NCBI GenBank assembly: GCA_963768025.1
Contig: CAVYGM010000014.1
Location: 6,340 to 70,339 of the forward strand
Source: CAVYGM01 sp963768025
GTDB taxonomy: Bacteria > Bacteroidota > Bacteroidia > Cytophagales > Spirosomataceae
Length of the DNA stretch: 64,000 nt
Reading direction: 5' to 3'
Under the pieces are notes generated by a model that was not told the origin of the DNA, did no database searches, and worked only from the letters and a program-made list of their open reading frames with translations. Every line of letters begins with the position of its first letter. Position 1 is the first letter of the stretch. Positions 19,257-29,009 of the stretch are shown one piece after another. The position numbers were made by a program, and so were the translations under genes.

Positions 19257-20645
19257 TTACTCCTCTACGTCCTCTTCTACTTCCTGCTCTACCTCGTCGT
19301 TACCGGCGCGGGCTATTTTCTCAAACTCGCTTACCTCGATGGTCTTCTCTTCGGTAACTACTTGACTGCGAAGCACGTCGAGCACCTTCATGTCAAACAC
19401 CTGATTGAACATAGACGAGTAGTTGTCCTTCTCTTTGTCCGACAGGTACCCTATTGCTACGCGGTCGATCACTTCGTCCATGCTGTTGTCGCCGCCGTAC
19501 ATACCAAATTGTCCGCGTACCATTTGCTTGGTGTATTCCAGAATCTCGGGGTATTCTACTTTCACGTCGAAAGTATCGGCCACCCGGTTCTTGATCAGGC
19601 TCAGTTTGAGGGATTTTTCAAAATCAGCGAACTGTTTTTCGATCTCCTCGCGGCTAAACTTACCCTCGTTGGAACGTTCCAGCCAATTTTTCAGAAAATC
19701 CTCGGGTACCTCAATTGCAATTGAATCCAGCAAGGTCTTTTCAATATCACGACGTAGCAGCGCTTCCGATTCACGAGCATAGTTTTCACTGATAATGACT
19801 GCTACCTGCTCCCGGAATTGCTCTTCCGATTCGGCCTTTCCTGGGCCCAGTACCTTGTCAAAAAGCTCCTGATTAAGTTCTGCGGGCACCGAACGGGTAA
19901 TGTCTTCTACTACGAGGGTAAACTCGCCGGATAATTCACTAACGTCCTCCTTCTTCTTACCGGTTACGTGAGCGATCGCCGCTTCGTCTTCGAAGGTACC
20001 CTGAATATCAAATACGATTTCGTCTTCTTTCTTTGCACCTACAAACTTAGAGCGTTCGCCCTCTTTCACCCGCTTAGTCGGGATGGCCGTTTTGGTCGTA
20101 AACTCCGTAGCTTCCTGCTTCAATTCTCCGTAGAGCATATCGCCCTCTTCGGAAACCTCCGGATGGGTAGAATCGGTAAAACGTTCGCGCAGGTTCGTGA
20201 TGGAAGTCTCTACTTCCTTCTCGTCTACGTTGATGGTATAATGGGGAACGGCGGGAATATCCGAAAAATTTACTTCAAAATCAGTAGCCATTCCCAGGTC
20301 GTACACAAACTCAAACTCGCTTTGCGTATCCCAATCTATGGCATCGGCTTTGTCGCGGTTGGGAAGTGGATCGCCTACTACCGGAATCTTATTGTCCCGG
20401 ATATAATCCGTAACGGCGTGGCTGAGCAGGTGATTTACCTCATCTACCAGAATACTCTTGCCATACATGCGGCTGATCACATGGGAGGGTACCTTGCCGG
20501 GCCGAAATCCTTTTAGATTGGCCTTTTTGGCATAATCCTTAATCGTTTTATCTACCTTGGGCTGATAATCTTCTTTGGTCAGCATCACTTTGAGCGAAGC
20601 CGTGGTAGGCGAGCTCTTTTCTAACAGAACCTCCATAATTTTCAA
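19257..20645 (-). CDS. tig: Trigger factor, ribosome-associated chaperone and peptidyl-prolyl isomerase
   Basis: 462 residues. The ribosome-docking signature is GFRPGKVPSHVISRMYG, near residue 46-62, followed by the divergent FKBP-like domain (about 150-240) and the long helical C-terminal chaperone domain. The C-terminus is very acidic (EVEQEVEEDVEE). Trigger factor binds at the ribosomal exit tunnel and shields nascent chains. An alternative ATG three codons downstream, at 20636, would give MEVLLEKSS and may be the true start. Unlike many bacteria, no clpP or clpX follows. It is convergent with the sulfatase across a shared terminator. Confidence 0.95.
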   Translation of the reverse strand: MKIMEVLLEKSSPTTASLKVMLTKEDYQPKVDKTIKDYAKKANLKGFRPGKVPSHVISRMYGKSILVDEVNHLLSHAVTDYIRDNKIPVVGDPLPNRDKADAIDWDTQSEFEFVYDLGMATDFEVNFSDIPAVPHYTINVDEKEVETSITNLRERFTDSTHPEVSEEGDMLYGELKQEATEFTTKTAIPTKRVKEGERSKFVGAKKEDEIVFDIQGTFEDEAAIAHVTGKKKEDVSELSGEFTLVVEDITRSVPAELNQELFDKVLGPGKAESEEQFREQVAVIISENYARESEALLRRDIEKTLLDSIAIEVPEDFLKNWLERSNEGKFSREEIEKQFADFEKSLKLSLIKNRVADTFDVKVEYPEILEYTKQMVRGQFGMYGGDNSMDEVIDRVAIGYLSDKEKDNYSSMFNQVFDMKVLDVLRSQVVTEEKTIEVSEFEKIARAGNDEVEQEVEEDVEE

Positions 20646-20690
20646 TGAGTGAATTAGTGATTGAGTGATTGAGTGAATAGTCGGGTGAGC
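20646..20690. repeat. Short degenerate repeats (GAGTGATT-like) upstream of tig
   Basis: Four or so imperfect copies of GTGAATTA/GTGATTGA occur in a row directly before the trigger factor start. They lie where the tig leader must be. No function is assigned. Confidence 0.4.
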
Positions 20691-20816
20691 AAGCCTACTG
20701 AGGTACGCCCATACGTAATGTGATTGTTCTGAATGACAGAATTGAGTAATACATTGAAGGCAAAGAAACTAATTCATCAACCTCCAATCATTCTATCAAT
20801 TCTCATCATTCTTAAC

Positions 20817-20855
20817 ATTAAAAAAAGCCCTCAAAACAGCGAGTCCTGAGGGCTT
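20817..20855 (-). terminator. Rho-independent terminator of tRNA-Leu
   Basis: Read on the minus strand, AAGCCCTC and GAGGGCTT form an 8-bp stem followed by a run of about eight T. It lies 17 bases beyond the 3' end of the tRNA gene. Confidence 0.85.
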
Positions 20856-20871
20856 CTCCCTTTTTTGATCG

Positions 20872-20953
20872 TACGGGCGGAGGGACTCGAACCCCCACGC
20901 CTTGCGGCACCAGATCCTAAGTCTGGCACGTCTACCAATTTCGCCACGCCCGC
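20872..20953 (-). tRNA. tRNA-Leu (anticodon TAG)
   Basis: Read on the minus strand it is 82 nt and starts GCGGGCGTGGCGAAATTGG. It has a D-loop with GGTAGAC, an anticodon stem CCAGA/TCTGG around the loop CTTAGGA (anticodon TAG, reads CUA and probably CUN), a class II variable arm, and a T arm with GGTTCGAGTCC. The acceptor stem GCGGGCG/CGCCCGT closes with a G-T pair, and the discriminator is A. CCA is not encoded. Confidence 0.95.
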
Positions 20954-21140
20954 ATGTTGCTTCTACTATTTTTTTAGGAATAGTTGATTTTGGGAGTGCA
21001 AAGGTACAATAATATATTTCAAAATGTTCCTAATTTTATTTTGAAGAAATATAGTTTAAAAAAGTATTGTTGATAATCAGAGCGTAATAAATTAACTTGG
21101 TATAGAGTTAACCTGCAAAGATGAATGAAGTAATGACACA

Positions 21141-23413
21141 GTGGAAACAATCGCAATAGACCTTGAACAGGAGCGGAAGGACATCCTGAAACGATATAGG
21201 AAGCTTTTACGGACTGCCAAACCCTTGTCTCAAAGACAATGACGCCAAGCTGATTAAGAAAGCGTTCAATACATCGGTGGAAGCGCACAAAGACATGCGT
21301 CGGCGGTCGGGAGAGCCTTATATCTACCATCCACTGGCCGTTGCCCAGATTGCCGTGGAGGAAATTGGGCTGGGAACCACCAGCATCGTGGCCGCCCTGC
21401 TGCACGATGTGGTGGAAGACACCGAGATGACCATTGACGATATTGAGCCGGCTTTTTGGCCAAAAGGTTGCCAAGATCATTGACGGACTCACCAAGATTT
21501 CGGGCAAGTTTGAGTACGGCATCATCGCAGCAGGCCGAGAACTTCCGGAAAATGCTGCTCACCCTGTCCGACGATGTGCGCGTGATTCTGATTAAGCTGG
21601 CCGACCGCCTGCACAACATGCGGACGCTGGACACGCATGCCCCGCGATAAGCAGCTGAAAATTGCTTCGGAAACGATTTATATCTATGCCCCACTGGCCC
21701 ACCGGCTCGGCTTGTACACCATCAAGTCGGAGCTGGAAGACCTGTACCTCAAATACGTCGAGCCGGAAGCCTACAAGGATATTGCCCGCAAACTTCGCGA
21801 AACCAAAGCTGGCCCGCGACCGCTTCATTGGCCGCTTTATCGAGCCCATTGAGAAGGATTTGCGCGAGACCGGGTTTCAAGTACGTGATCAAGGGCCGGC
21901 CCAAGTCCATCTATTCCATCTGGAACAAAATGAAGAAATCAGAAAAAACCCTTCGAGGAGATTTATGATTTGTTTGCCATCCGGATTATTCTGGATGTGC
22001 CGCAGGAGTACGAAGGAAAAAGCCGCTCTGCTGGCAGGCCTACTCCATCGTGACGGACCACTACAAGCCCAACCCCGACCGCCTGAAAGACTGGATCAGC
22101 ACCCCCCGCGCCAACGGCTACGAGTCGCTGCACACGACCGTTATGAGCACGACCGGGCAGTGGGTGGAGGTACAGATCCGAACCGAGCGCATGAACGAGA
22201 TTGCCGAGAAAGGCTACGCGGCCCACTGGAAATACAAAGGAAATGACACCCAGACCGGTGCGGGCATATTGAAGTCTGGATCAGCCAGGTACGCGACATG
22301 CTCGAAAACGGCTACGGGCGACAAAACCGCCGCCATTGAGTTTCTGGATGATTTCCGCAGCAATCTGTTTACGCGAGGAAGTCTTTGTCTTTACGCCCAA
22401 AGGCGATCTTAAAGTACTGCAGCAAGGGGCCACCGCGCTCGATTTTGCCTTCGATATTCACACCCAGATTGGGGCCCACTGCATGGCCGCCAAGGTGAAG
22501 AACACCCTGGTGCCCCTTAGCTACGTGCTGAAAAACGGCGATCAGGTCGAAGTCATCACATCCAACAGGCAGAAGCCCAATGAGGACTGGCTGCGGTTTG
22601 TGGTTACCTCCAAAGCCAGGACCGGATCAAGGATATATTAAGGAAGAAAGCAGCCGCTACGAAACCGACGGCAAGCGATATGGTTGAGAAAAAGCTCAAG
22701 GTTCTGCGGATGGAAGCTAACAATGAGACTTTCAACCAGTTACGGGCCTTCTTTGACTGCAAAACTACCGACGATTTTTTCTATCGGATCGGCAAAGGGT
22801 ACATTCGAGGTAGATGAACTCAAAAAATTCAAAAGACGACAAAGAGAGCTAAAGAAACGCAAGGAGAAGATCAATACCGAAGAAGCCCCGGACAGCCAAG
22901 GCGTTTGTAAAAGTCCTGAAGAATATTCATGGGGATCGCAACCGACAACGATATGCTGCTGATCGGGGAGGATATGGACAAGATTGATTACACGCTCTCG
23001 CACTGCTGCAATCCGATCTCGGGCGATGACGTGTTTGGCTTTGTGACGATCAACGAAGGCATCAAGATTCACCGGGTCACCTGCCCCAATGCCGCGGAGC
23101 TGATGTCCAAGCACGGCAACCGCATCATCAAGGCCAAGTGGACGTCCCAGAAGGACTGGCGTTTCTGGCGGGGCTGCGCATTACGGGTACCGACCGCGTG
23201 GGGCTGATCAATGACGTAACGCGAATCATCAGCAACGATCTGCACATCAACATGCGTGGACTGACGATTGACTCCAAGGACGGTATCTTTGAGGGAAACA
23301 TTAGACTGTACGTACACGATACCAATCACCTGGAAATTCTGATCAAGAAACTCGAACGCGTGGAGGGAGTGTTCAAAGTGGTGCGGTTTGATGCCAACCT
23401 GAATGTGATGTGA
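21141..23413 (+). pseudogene. rel: Bifunctional (p)ppGpp synthetase/hydrolase Rel (about 12 frameshifts)
   Basis: Joined across frames, the sequence is a full Rel/SpoT protein. It has an N-terminal HD hydrolase (SGEPYIYHPLAVAQIA, LLHDVVEDTEM, LADRLHNMRTLD), a synthetase domain (FAIRIILD, ANGYESLHTT, EVQIRT, AEKGYAAHWKYK), a TGS domain (VFVFTPKGDLKVL, ALDFAFDIHT), a zinc-finger-like region (HCCNPISGDD) and a C-terminal ACT domain (GLINDVTRIISND) ending at 23413. It makes and destroys the stringent-response alarmone. The start is uncertain, at the GTG 21141 or at the ATG 21121 with another indel. Breaks lie near 21235, 21457, 21521, 21635, 21808, 21878, 21951, 22025, 22265, 22375, 22625, 22795, 22925 and 23160, nearly all +1 and outside homopolymers. 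Because Rel is widely retained, errors are more likely than decay. Confidence 0.85.
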
Positions 23414-23513
23414 AAGGCCGTGAACCCTGTGGTTTGACAGAATGTTACAGATTATCACACATCCTGTGATTTAAGATCAAAAACCCCGATATTTGCACCT
23501 GATTTCGAAACCT

Positions 23514-24020
23514 ATGTCACAAATCGGTAAAGACAATTTGGAAGCCGCAAAAAAAATCTTGACGGCCTACCTGGAAAAGAAGGGACTTCGCAAGACACCC
23601 GAGCGTTTTGCGATTCTAGAGGAAATTTATACCCGGAGCGATCACTTCGATGTGGACGAGCTCTACATCACCATGAAAAACAAAAAGTACCGGGTCAGCC
23701 GGGCTACCGTGTACAATACCCTGGATGTGCTGGTGGACTGCGACTTGGTAACCAAGCATCAGTTTGGCAAAAATCTGGCTCAGTACGAGAAATCGTACGG
23801 TTTCAAACAGCACGATCACCTGATTTGCACGGACTGTCACAAGGTGATGGAATTCTGCGATCCCCGGATTCAGACCATTCAGAATATGGTGGGTGAAATG
23901 CTGCACTTTAAAGTAGATCACCATTCGCTGATCTTTTATGGAGGGTGTACCCGTCCCAATTGCGAAAACAAAAGTGATGTACCGCAAGAAGAAGTACTGG
24001 ATCAGGACAACTCGAATTGA
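23514..24020 (+). CDS. fur: Fur family transcriptional regulator
   Basis: 168 residues from the ATG at 23514; the TTG at 23493 is possible but less likely. The winged helix includes LRKTPERFAILEEIY and the recognition region YRVSRATVYNTLDVL. The dimerisation domain has the metal-binding histidines in KQHDHLICTDCHKV, with one CxxC there and a second in GGCTRPNC that together form the structural zinc site. Fur proteins repress iron uptake genes when iron is sufficient; peroxide or zinc sensing (PerR, Zur) cannot be excluded by eye. It lies between rel and purA on the same strand. Confidence 0.9.
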   Translation: MSQIGKDNLEAAKKILTAYLEKKGLRKTPERFAILEEIYTRSDHFDVDELYITMKNKKYRVSRATVYNTLDVLVDCDLVTKHQFGKNLAQYEKSYGFKQHDHLICTDCHKVMEFCDPRIQTIQNMVGEMLHFKVDHHSLIFYGGCTRPNCENKSDVPQEEVLDQDNSN

Positions 24021-24094
24021 ACAAATGTATACTGCCCAATTTGACCAGTTCCTGCGTTCAAATTGGGCATTTCTTATTTTAACTGTCGTATTGA

Positions 24095-25390
24095 ATGAAA
24101 GTTGACGTACTACTGGGTCTTCAATGGGGAGACGAAGGAAAAGGTAAAATCGTGGACGTACTGGCGCCACAATATCAGGTAGTAGCCCGGTTTCAGGGCG
24201 GTCCCAATGCGGGGCATACCCTCGAATTCGACAATATAAAACACGTCCTTCACCAGATTCCATCGGGAATATTCCGCTCCGATATCCAGAATATTATTGG
24301 TAATGGCGTGGTACTTGACCCGATCGTGTTTCGCCGTGAGATCGAAGGCCTGCAAAAGTTCAACCTGGATTTGAAAGGGAATCTGTATATCTCTAAAAAA
24401 GCATCGCTGATCCTCCCTACGCATAGCCTGCTGGATGCTGCCTACGAGAAATCCAAGGGTGACTCCAAAATCGGCTCTACCCTGCGGGGAATCGGCCCTA
24501 CGTACCAGGACAAAATTGCGCGCCTGGGCCTGCGGGTGGGGGATATCATTTCGCCGGATTTTGACAAAAAGTATCAGAAACTGGTAGGTATTCATAAAGA
24601 CATCCTGAATTTTTATGAGTACGACTTTCAGGGTGCCCTCACTGAAGCCGAAAGCCGCTTTTTTGCCGCTATTGAATTCATGAAGGAATTTCAGTTGGTG
24701 GATAGCGAATACACGGTCAACCAAGCCCTAACGGACAACAAGGCCGTTCTTGCCGAAGGTGCCCAAGGCTCCCTACTGGACATAGATTTCGGATCGTATC
24801 CCTTCGTGACCAGCTCCAGCACCATGACCGCCGGTGCCTGTACCGGTCTGGGTGTATCTCCTCATGCCATTGGCGAGGTGTTCGGGATTTTTAAGGCCTA
24901 CTGTACCCGCGTGGGTAGTGGCCCCTTCCCCACCGAGCTCCTGGACGAGACCGGCGAGCTCATCCGCAAGGAAGGACGGGAGTTCGGTGCCACGACCGGT
25001 CGGCCCCGCCGCTGCGGCTGGCTGGATATGCCCGCCTTAAAGTATGCCGTGATGCTAAATGGCGTTACGCAGCTGGTGATGATGAAGGTGGATGTACTCA
25101 CCATTTTTGATACGATCCGCGTGTGTACCCACTACCGTCTTGCCGATGGTACCCTCACGGACCAGCTCCCGTACGATCTGTGCACGGAAGAAGTGGAGCC
25201 GGTGTACCGCGATTTTGCCGGATGGCCGCAGTCGCTGGATGGAATCAGTGCTTTCGAAGATATGCCCGCTTCGCTTATGGCCTACGTGGATTATCTGGAA
25301 AATGAATTAAAAATCCCCATTAGCTTTATTTCCACCGGACCCGACCGCGATGCGCTCATCCACCGGGAGGCCGTAAAGCTGGTAGGATAA
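24095..25390 (+). CDS. purA: Adenylosuccinate synthetase
   Basis: 431 residues, the usual length. The N-terminal signature is QWGDEGKGKIVD with the GTP-binding loop, followed by the FQGGPNAGHT motif that binds IMP. GSTLRGIGPTYQDK and CTRVGSGPFPTE are further family motifs. The enzyme converts IMP, aspartate and GTP to adenylosuccinate, the first committed step to AMP. It follows fur by 74 bases and precedes an unknown gene by 21 bases, so it may head an operon with the next gene. Confidence 0.97.
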   Translation: MKVDVLLGLQWGDEGKGKIVDVLAPQYQVVARFQGGPNAGHTLEFDNIKHVLHQIPSGIFRSDIQNIIGNGVVLDPIVFRREIEGLQKFNLDLKGNLYISKKASLILPTHSLLDAAYEKSKGDSKIGSTLRGIGPTYQDKIARLGLRVGDIISPDFDKKYQKLVGIHKDILNFYEYDFQGALTEAESRFFAAIEFMKEFQLVDSEYTVNQALTDNKAVLAEGAQGSLLDIDFGSYPFVTSSSTMTAGACTGLGVSPHAIGEVFGIFKAYCTRVGSGPFPTELLDETGELIRKEGREFGATTGRPRRCGWLDMPALKYAVMLNGVTQLVMMKVDVLTIFDTIRVCTHYRLADGTLTDQLPYDLCTEEVEPVYRDFAGWPQSLDGISAFEDMPASLMAYVDYLENELKIPISFISTGPDRDALIHREAVKLVG

Positions 25391-25411
25391 CCTAATCCTG
25401 GATCTATCTGT

Positions 25412-26011
25412 ATGGCCGATTCTGCCGCCTTCTACCGGACCTTTTTTCAATATGACACACTCTTCAAAGTTGCTACTTCCGAAGAAAGTCAGGTTATCGG
25501 GATAGCAGAGGAACCAACGATCGCTACGGAAGCGGCACCGGTGCCACTTGTAAATAAACCAATTGCTGTTGTGGAACTACCCCAAAAGGTGGCGGCTCTA
25601 CCAACAGCAATTGGTTCTCCTACTCCCCCCAATACTTTTCCCGATCTCCAGCATAAGATTCTGGTACTGATTGATGAACCCAAACAGCCGGATTTGCTGC
25701 CGGAACATGCACTACTTCTGGAAAATATCCTGAAGGCTACCGGACACTCTATCGCCCAAACCGACATCCTCAATTTTAGCTATATCCCCCAAGCCGATGC
25801 CCGGACGGTGCTCTCAACCAAGAGTACCAATTTCTTTATCACGTTTGGGGTACCTCTTATCCGCCTCCAACTGGACCTCCTTCTCCCCCCCTACATGCCC
25901 AAGCAAATCGAGGGCATCTGGTTCCTCCTGGCCGACCCTTTGTCCGACATTGAGGGGGACAAAACCCTGAAAAAGAGGCTCTGGCAAGCCCTGCAAAAAA
26001 TGTTTTTATAG
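25412..26011 (+). CDS. Conserved-looking hypothetical protein, 199 aa
   Basis: The gene starts 21 bases after purA and is likely co-transcribed. The product has a variable Pro/Ala-rich linker (about 30-75) and then a compact alpha/beta region (HKILVLIDEP, LLPEHALLLENILKATGH, NFFITFGVPLIRLQLDL, GIWFLLADPL) ending in KKRLWQALQKMFL. I do not recognise the family. The layout (linker, small Rossmann-like domain, K..LW..L tail) weakly recalls the psi subunit of DNA polymerase III, but no motif decides this. It is soluble, without signal or membrane segment. Confidence 0.6.
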   Translation: MADSAAFYRTFFQYDTLFKVATSEESQVIGIAEEPTIATEAAPVPLVNKPIAVVELPQKVAALPTAIGSPTPPNTFPDLQHKILVLIDEPKQPDLLPEHALLLENILKATGHSIAQTDILNFSYIPQADARTVLSTKSTNFFITFGVPLIRLQLDLLLPPYMPKQIEGIWFLLADPLSDIEGDKTLKKRLWQALQKMFL

Positions 26012-26115
26012 ACCTGTTTTCTACCCTTTTTCTGGTAAAATATTCACCGGCTATCACAATATTGTTGGTTAATTGGCAGTTTTGCTAGATAATCGCGGAG
26101 AAATTATTGCATATT

Positions 26116-27405
26116 ATGGCTACTATTTGGAAACGTTTTTCGCAATTTGTCACAGGGTCCGAAGATCAGGATCTTGGATCTTATGAGGATGGGTATGGTT
26201 CACAAAGCACCCCGCCTACGACAACGCTTCAGCCGGTAGCTCCCCTGACCGGGTCCGGAAATTCATTCGCCGATAGCCCTACCTCGGGTATCCGGCCTGT
26301 ACCAGCGCCAGTTCCATCGGTAGTACCGCCTGCTTTCAAAATCCCGATCAACTACCCCTCACGACCCGTGAATCAAACTCCTCCTACTCGCAATCCGTCC
26401 GAACTTCCGCAACTTCAGCAGGATGCTATTGAAGACACCAACCCGCGCGAAGATGTCTCGCGCATGACACTATATTCCGAAACCCCTCCTTTGGCGATCC
26501 CATACTGGCTGGAAGACGAAGATACGCTCCGGGACGAAGGGGTCCTTTTTGGGCTATCAGAATCAGACCCCTCTGAAAAGACCGATAGTATCCATAATTA
26601 TTTTGGTCATCTGGCCGCCAACCACGAGCGTAATATTGAGCAGCAAAACGAGCGGGTGCAGGAATTAAACCTGTTTATCGGACAAAAGGAAAACCGTATT
26701 GACGAGCTGCAGGGCAAGTTAAAATCCGTCGAAGGCGTACGCCACGAAGGGGAGCATCAGCTTCCTCGTACGCTGGTGGGGCTAGCGCTGTCCATAGCGA
26801 TGTGCGTGGGCAATTACTACCTGATCGAGGAGACCCTGAGTTCGTCTTTTTCGAGTAGCTCTTTCGTAGCGCTTGGAGTATTCCTGGCGGGCATGTTCAA
26901 CCTATTCGGCCGGATTTCACTCTTTCATGATACGGATTCAGATGTATCGTGGCGGCGGTTGTTGGAGGAAGTAGGGATGCCGGTGGCGGCCTCGCTGTTT
27001 GTGTTTGCTCAGGCCTGGCAAACCCAGAGCTGGTGGCAGGCTACGGCCCTTTTTGTGTTTGTTTTCTTCCTCTTCCTTTTTGCCGGGAAGCTATTCCTCA
27101 GCAACATTACCGTGCTGCGCAACGATCTGAAAGTATGGCTAACCACCCGCCGCGACCGCAAGGAAGTCATTGATAATACCCAGGATTGGGAAGTGGAAAT
27201 CGGACAGCTAAACCAGGAGATTGATGGCCTGCGGGTACAGAAATGGCAGGTGCTGCGTGAGCAGGGTACTTCCGAAAGCGAGCGCGACCGCCTGCACGCC
27301 CGGCGCGATATGCTCATCAAGCTTTTCGAAAGTGAATTTTACCTGGCCCGAAAAATGAAAGGCCGCCTTTCGGAAAGGCAGCTACGTGAGATCAGAGGAA
27401 ACTAG
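26116..27405 (+). CDS. Coiled-coil membrane protein, unknown function (first of pair)
   Basis: 429 residues from the ATG at 26116; a TTG at 26107 is possible. A long Pro/Thr/Ser-rich, probably disordered N-terminus (to about 130) is followed by a coiled coil (about 165-215). Four membrane helices follow (about 219-237, 250-272, 284-302 and 305-330), then a second coiled coil rich in Arg/Glu (about 340-425). No enzymatic motif is visible. The next gene, 41 bases on, has the same coil-membrane-coil layout, so the two probably form one complex in the inner membrane. I recognise no family name. Confidence 0.65.
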   Translation: MATIWKRFSQFVTGSEDQDLGSYEDGYGSQSTPPTTTLQPVAPLTGSGNSFADSPTSGIRPVPAPVPSVVPPAFKIPINYPSRPVNQTPPTRNPSELPQLQQDAIEDTNPREDVSRMTLYSETPPLAIPYWLEDEDTLRDEGVLFGLSESDPSEKTDSIHNYFGHLAANHERNIEQQNERVQELNLFIGQKENRIDELQGKLKSVEGVRHEGEHQLPRTLVGLALSIAMCVGNYYLIEETLSSSFSSSSFVALGVFLAGMFNLFGRISLFHDTDSDVSWRRLLEEVGMPVAASLFVFAQAWQTQSWWQATALFVFVFFLFLFAGKLFLSNITVLRNDLKVWLTTRRDRKEVIDNTQDWEVEIGQLNQEIDGLRVQKWQVLREQGTSESERDRLHARRDMLIKLFESEFYLARKMKGRLSERQLREIRGN

Positions 27406-27446
27406 AACGAATTAGCTAAGAAGCTAACAACCTAACAGCTTAAAAA

Positions 27447-28835
27447 ATGGACGAGCAACTGCCAAGCCAACATCCCGACTACCAGCATGGCTATACTAGC
27501 GGTATCGAGAACCTGGACCGTCAGGCCTACGAGGCTTATCTTTCCAGTAAGGTGAACCACGAATGGGTGGTGGACCGGCTGACTGAAAAACGCAGGGAGC
27601 TAAGCACCCTGGAAACTACCCGACAAGGTACCGTAGCGGGTCGTAAGGCTGCTTTTGATCGCTTGCAGGGACACCTGGGAGGGTTGCAGGAGACCACCAA
27701 ACGGGTGGAAGAAACCCAGAAGCAGGTGGCCGATACAGAGCAGGAAACCGAGATACTGAAAGAAAAGCGCAATAACTCCACGACGCTTTATTCGTTGCTG
27801 GCGGGGTTCATTTTTTTGGTAGCCGGACTGTCCTTTATTTTTGGGGACTTAATTATCTCGCACGAAATCGTGGCCTACGCCCTGAACATTCGCAATTCCA
27901 ACGAGGCCTGGGCCTTCGCGGTGGGCCTGGCCATGGTATCCATCCTGCTAAAACCCGCCTACGACCGCCTCATCGAAGGCCCCTACCAAACCGACGATTC
28001 ACCCCGGATCAAGAAACGCTACGGCCGCTTTAAGGTAGCCCTGGCCATTTTTGCCGTGGGTACTTTGCTGGTATTGGGGTGGTTTCGATACGAAGCCTAC
28101 CGTACCGACAAGTTGAAGGAAGCCATCAATAAATCCATCAAAAACCTGCAACTGAATGCCGTGGACCCCATGACGGGCGCGCCGATCAACAGCCCCGAAC
28201 TGACCAACAAGATCGAGCAGGGCCTACGCGACTCGGACAACCTGAACATGATGCTGGTCAATAGCCCGTGGGCTCTCCTTTCGTTTGTGTTGAGCGGGGT
28301 GCTGTTCGCCATTGCTGGGGCCGTTTCGCTGGGTATGGCACTGCCTATTTTGCAGAGTTTCTGGTACCGCTGGCTGCAAATTGACCCTCGTTTGTGGCGC
28401 TTGAAACGCCGCCGCAAGAAACTTATGAAGCTGCTGACCGCCGACGAGAAGGTACTGGCCCAGCAAACCGTACAGAAAAATATCATGGAAAACGACCTCT
28501 CCGGACTACAACCACTTGATGAATTGAGAGACAAAGAAAGGGCTTTACGGAAAGAAATAGAGGATCTGGAAGAGGAACGCAAACTGGCTCTGACCGACAG
28601 CCGCATCCATGCCTACAACGATGGCCACGCCCGGGGCGAGGTAGCCCGGAACATCATGTCGGAGGAAGAGTACGAGCAGTGGCGAAACAGCCACCTGACG
28701 GTATCCAATCTAGCCCTGCGTGCCAAGTCGTCGGCATCGGACCGGGCCGTCACCCGCACCCGTAGCTCGGGTATGCGTCCGCATCAGGCGATCAGGAAGG
28801 CTATTACGGATCGGTTTGATGAGGAGAGCCGGTAG
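27447..28835 (+). CDS. Coiled-coil membrane protein, unknown function (second of pair)
   Basis: 462 residues. An N-terminal coiled coil (about 20-110) is rich in Glu/Thr/Arg. Four hydrophobic segments follow at about 111-137, 155-175, 193-213 and 270-305. A long soluble loop with repeated Asn/Leu lies between the last two, and a second coiled coil covers about 315-390. The tail contains RTRSSGMRPHQAIRKAI. The plan matches the preceding gene (26116-27405), with which it is tightly linked. No catalytic motif is seen. A scaffold or envelope-spanning complex is a guess from topology only. Confidence 0.65.
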   Translation: MDEQLPSQHPDYQHGYTSGIENLDRQAYEAYLSSKVNHEWVVDRLTEKRRELSTLETTRQGTVAGRKAAFDRLQGHLGGLQETTKRVEETQKQVADTEQETEILKEKRNNSTTLYSLLAGFIFLVAGLSFIFGDLIISHEIVAYALNIRNSNEAWAFAVGLAMVSILLKPAYDRLIEGPYQTDDSPRIKKRYGRFKVALAIFAVGTLLVLGWFRYEAYRTDKLKEAINKSIKNLQLNAVDPMTGAPINSPELTNKIEQGLRDSDNLNMMLVNSPWALLSFVLSGVLFAIAGAVSLGMALPILQSFWYRWLQIDPRLWRLKRRRKKLMKLLTADEKVLAQQTVQKNIMENDLSGLQPLDELRDKERALRKEIEDLEEERKLALTDSRIHAYNDGHARGEVARNIMSEEEYEQWRNSHLTVSNLALRAKSSASDRAVTRTRSSGMRPHQAIRKAITDRFDEESR

Positions 28836-28898
28836 GTGTTAAATTCAGAGATGCCTTGTGGATACTAAGTCCAACTAACCCTATCGCAGATTGGGATT

Positions 28899-28948
28899 TG
28901 CGGGGAGTATCTACCACTCAACATAAAGTGGTTGGAAAATGCCCCGCA
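28899..28948 (+). terminator. Two-tier stem-loop after the coiled-coil gene pair
   Basis: TGCGGGG (28899-28905) pairs with CCCCGCA (28942-28948). Inside it ACCACT (28913-28918) pairs with AGTGGT (28927-28932). It lies 64 bases after the stop of the upstream gene. No strong T-run follows, so it may be an mRNA 3'-end structure more than a classical terminator. Confidence 0.45.
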
Positions 28949-29009
28949 GACAACTATTTTTGAGCTTACTTCCTATGTATCTGACACATTGGGCTAAACA
29001 ATAATTTCT

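Noticed and set aside
19257..20645. Plus-strand frames at 19362-19782 and 19968-20516
   Set aside because: They are antisense to the intact trigger factor gene and lack protein-like conservation.
21141..23413. Programmed frameshifting in rel
   Set aside because: There are a dozen or more shifts without a shared slippery sequence, and unrelated genes show the same kind of extra bases.
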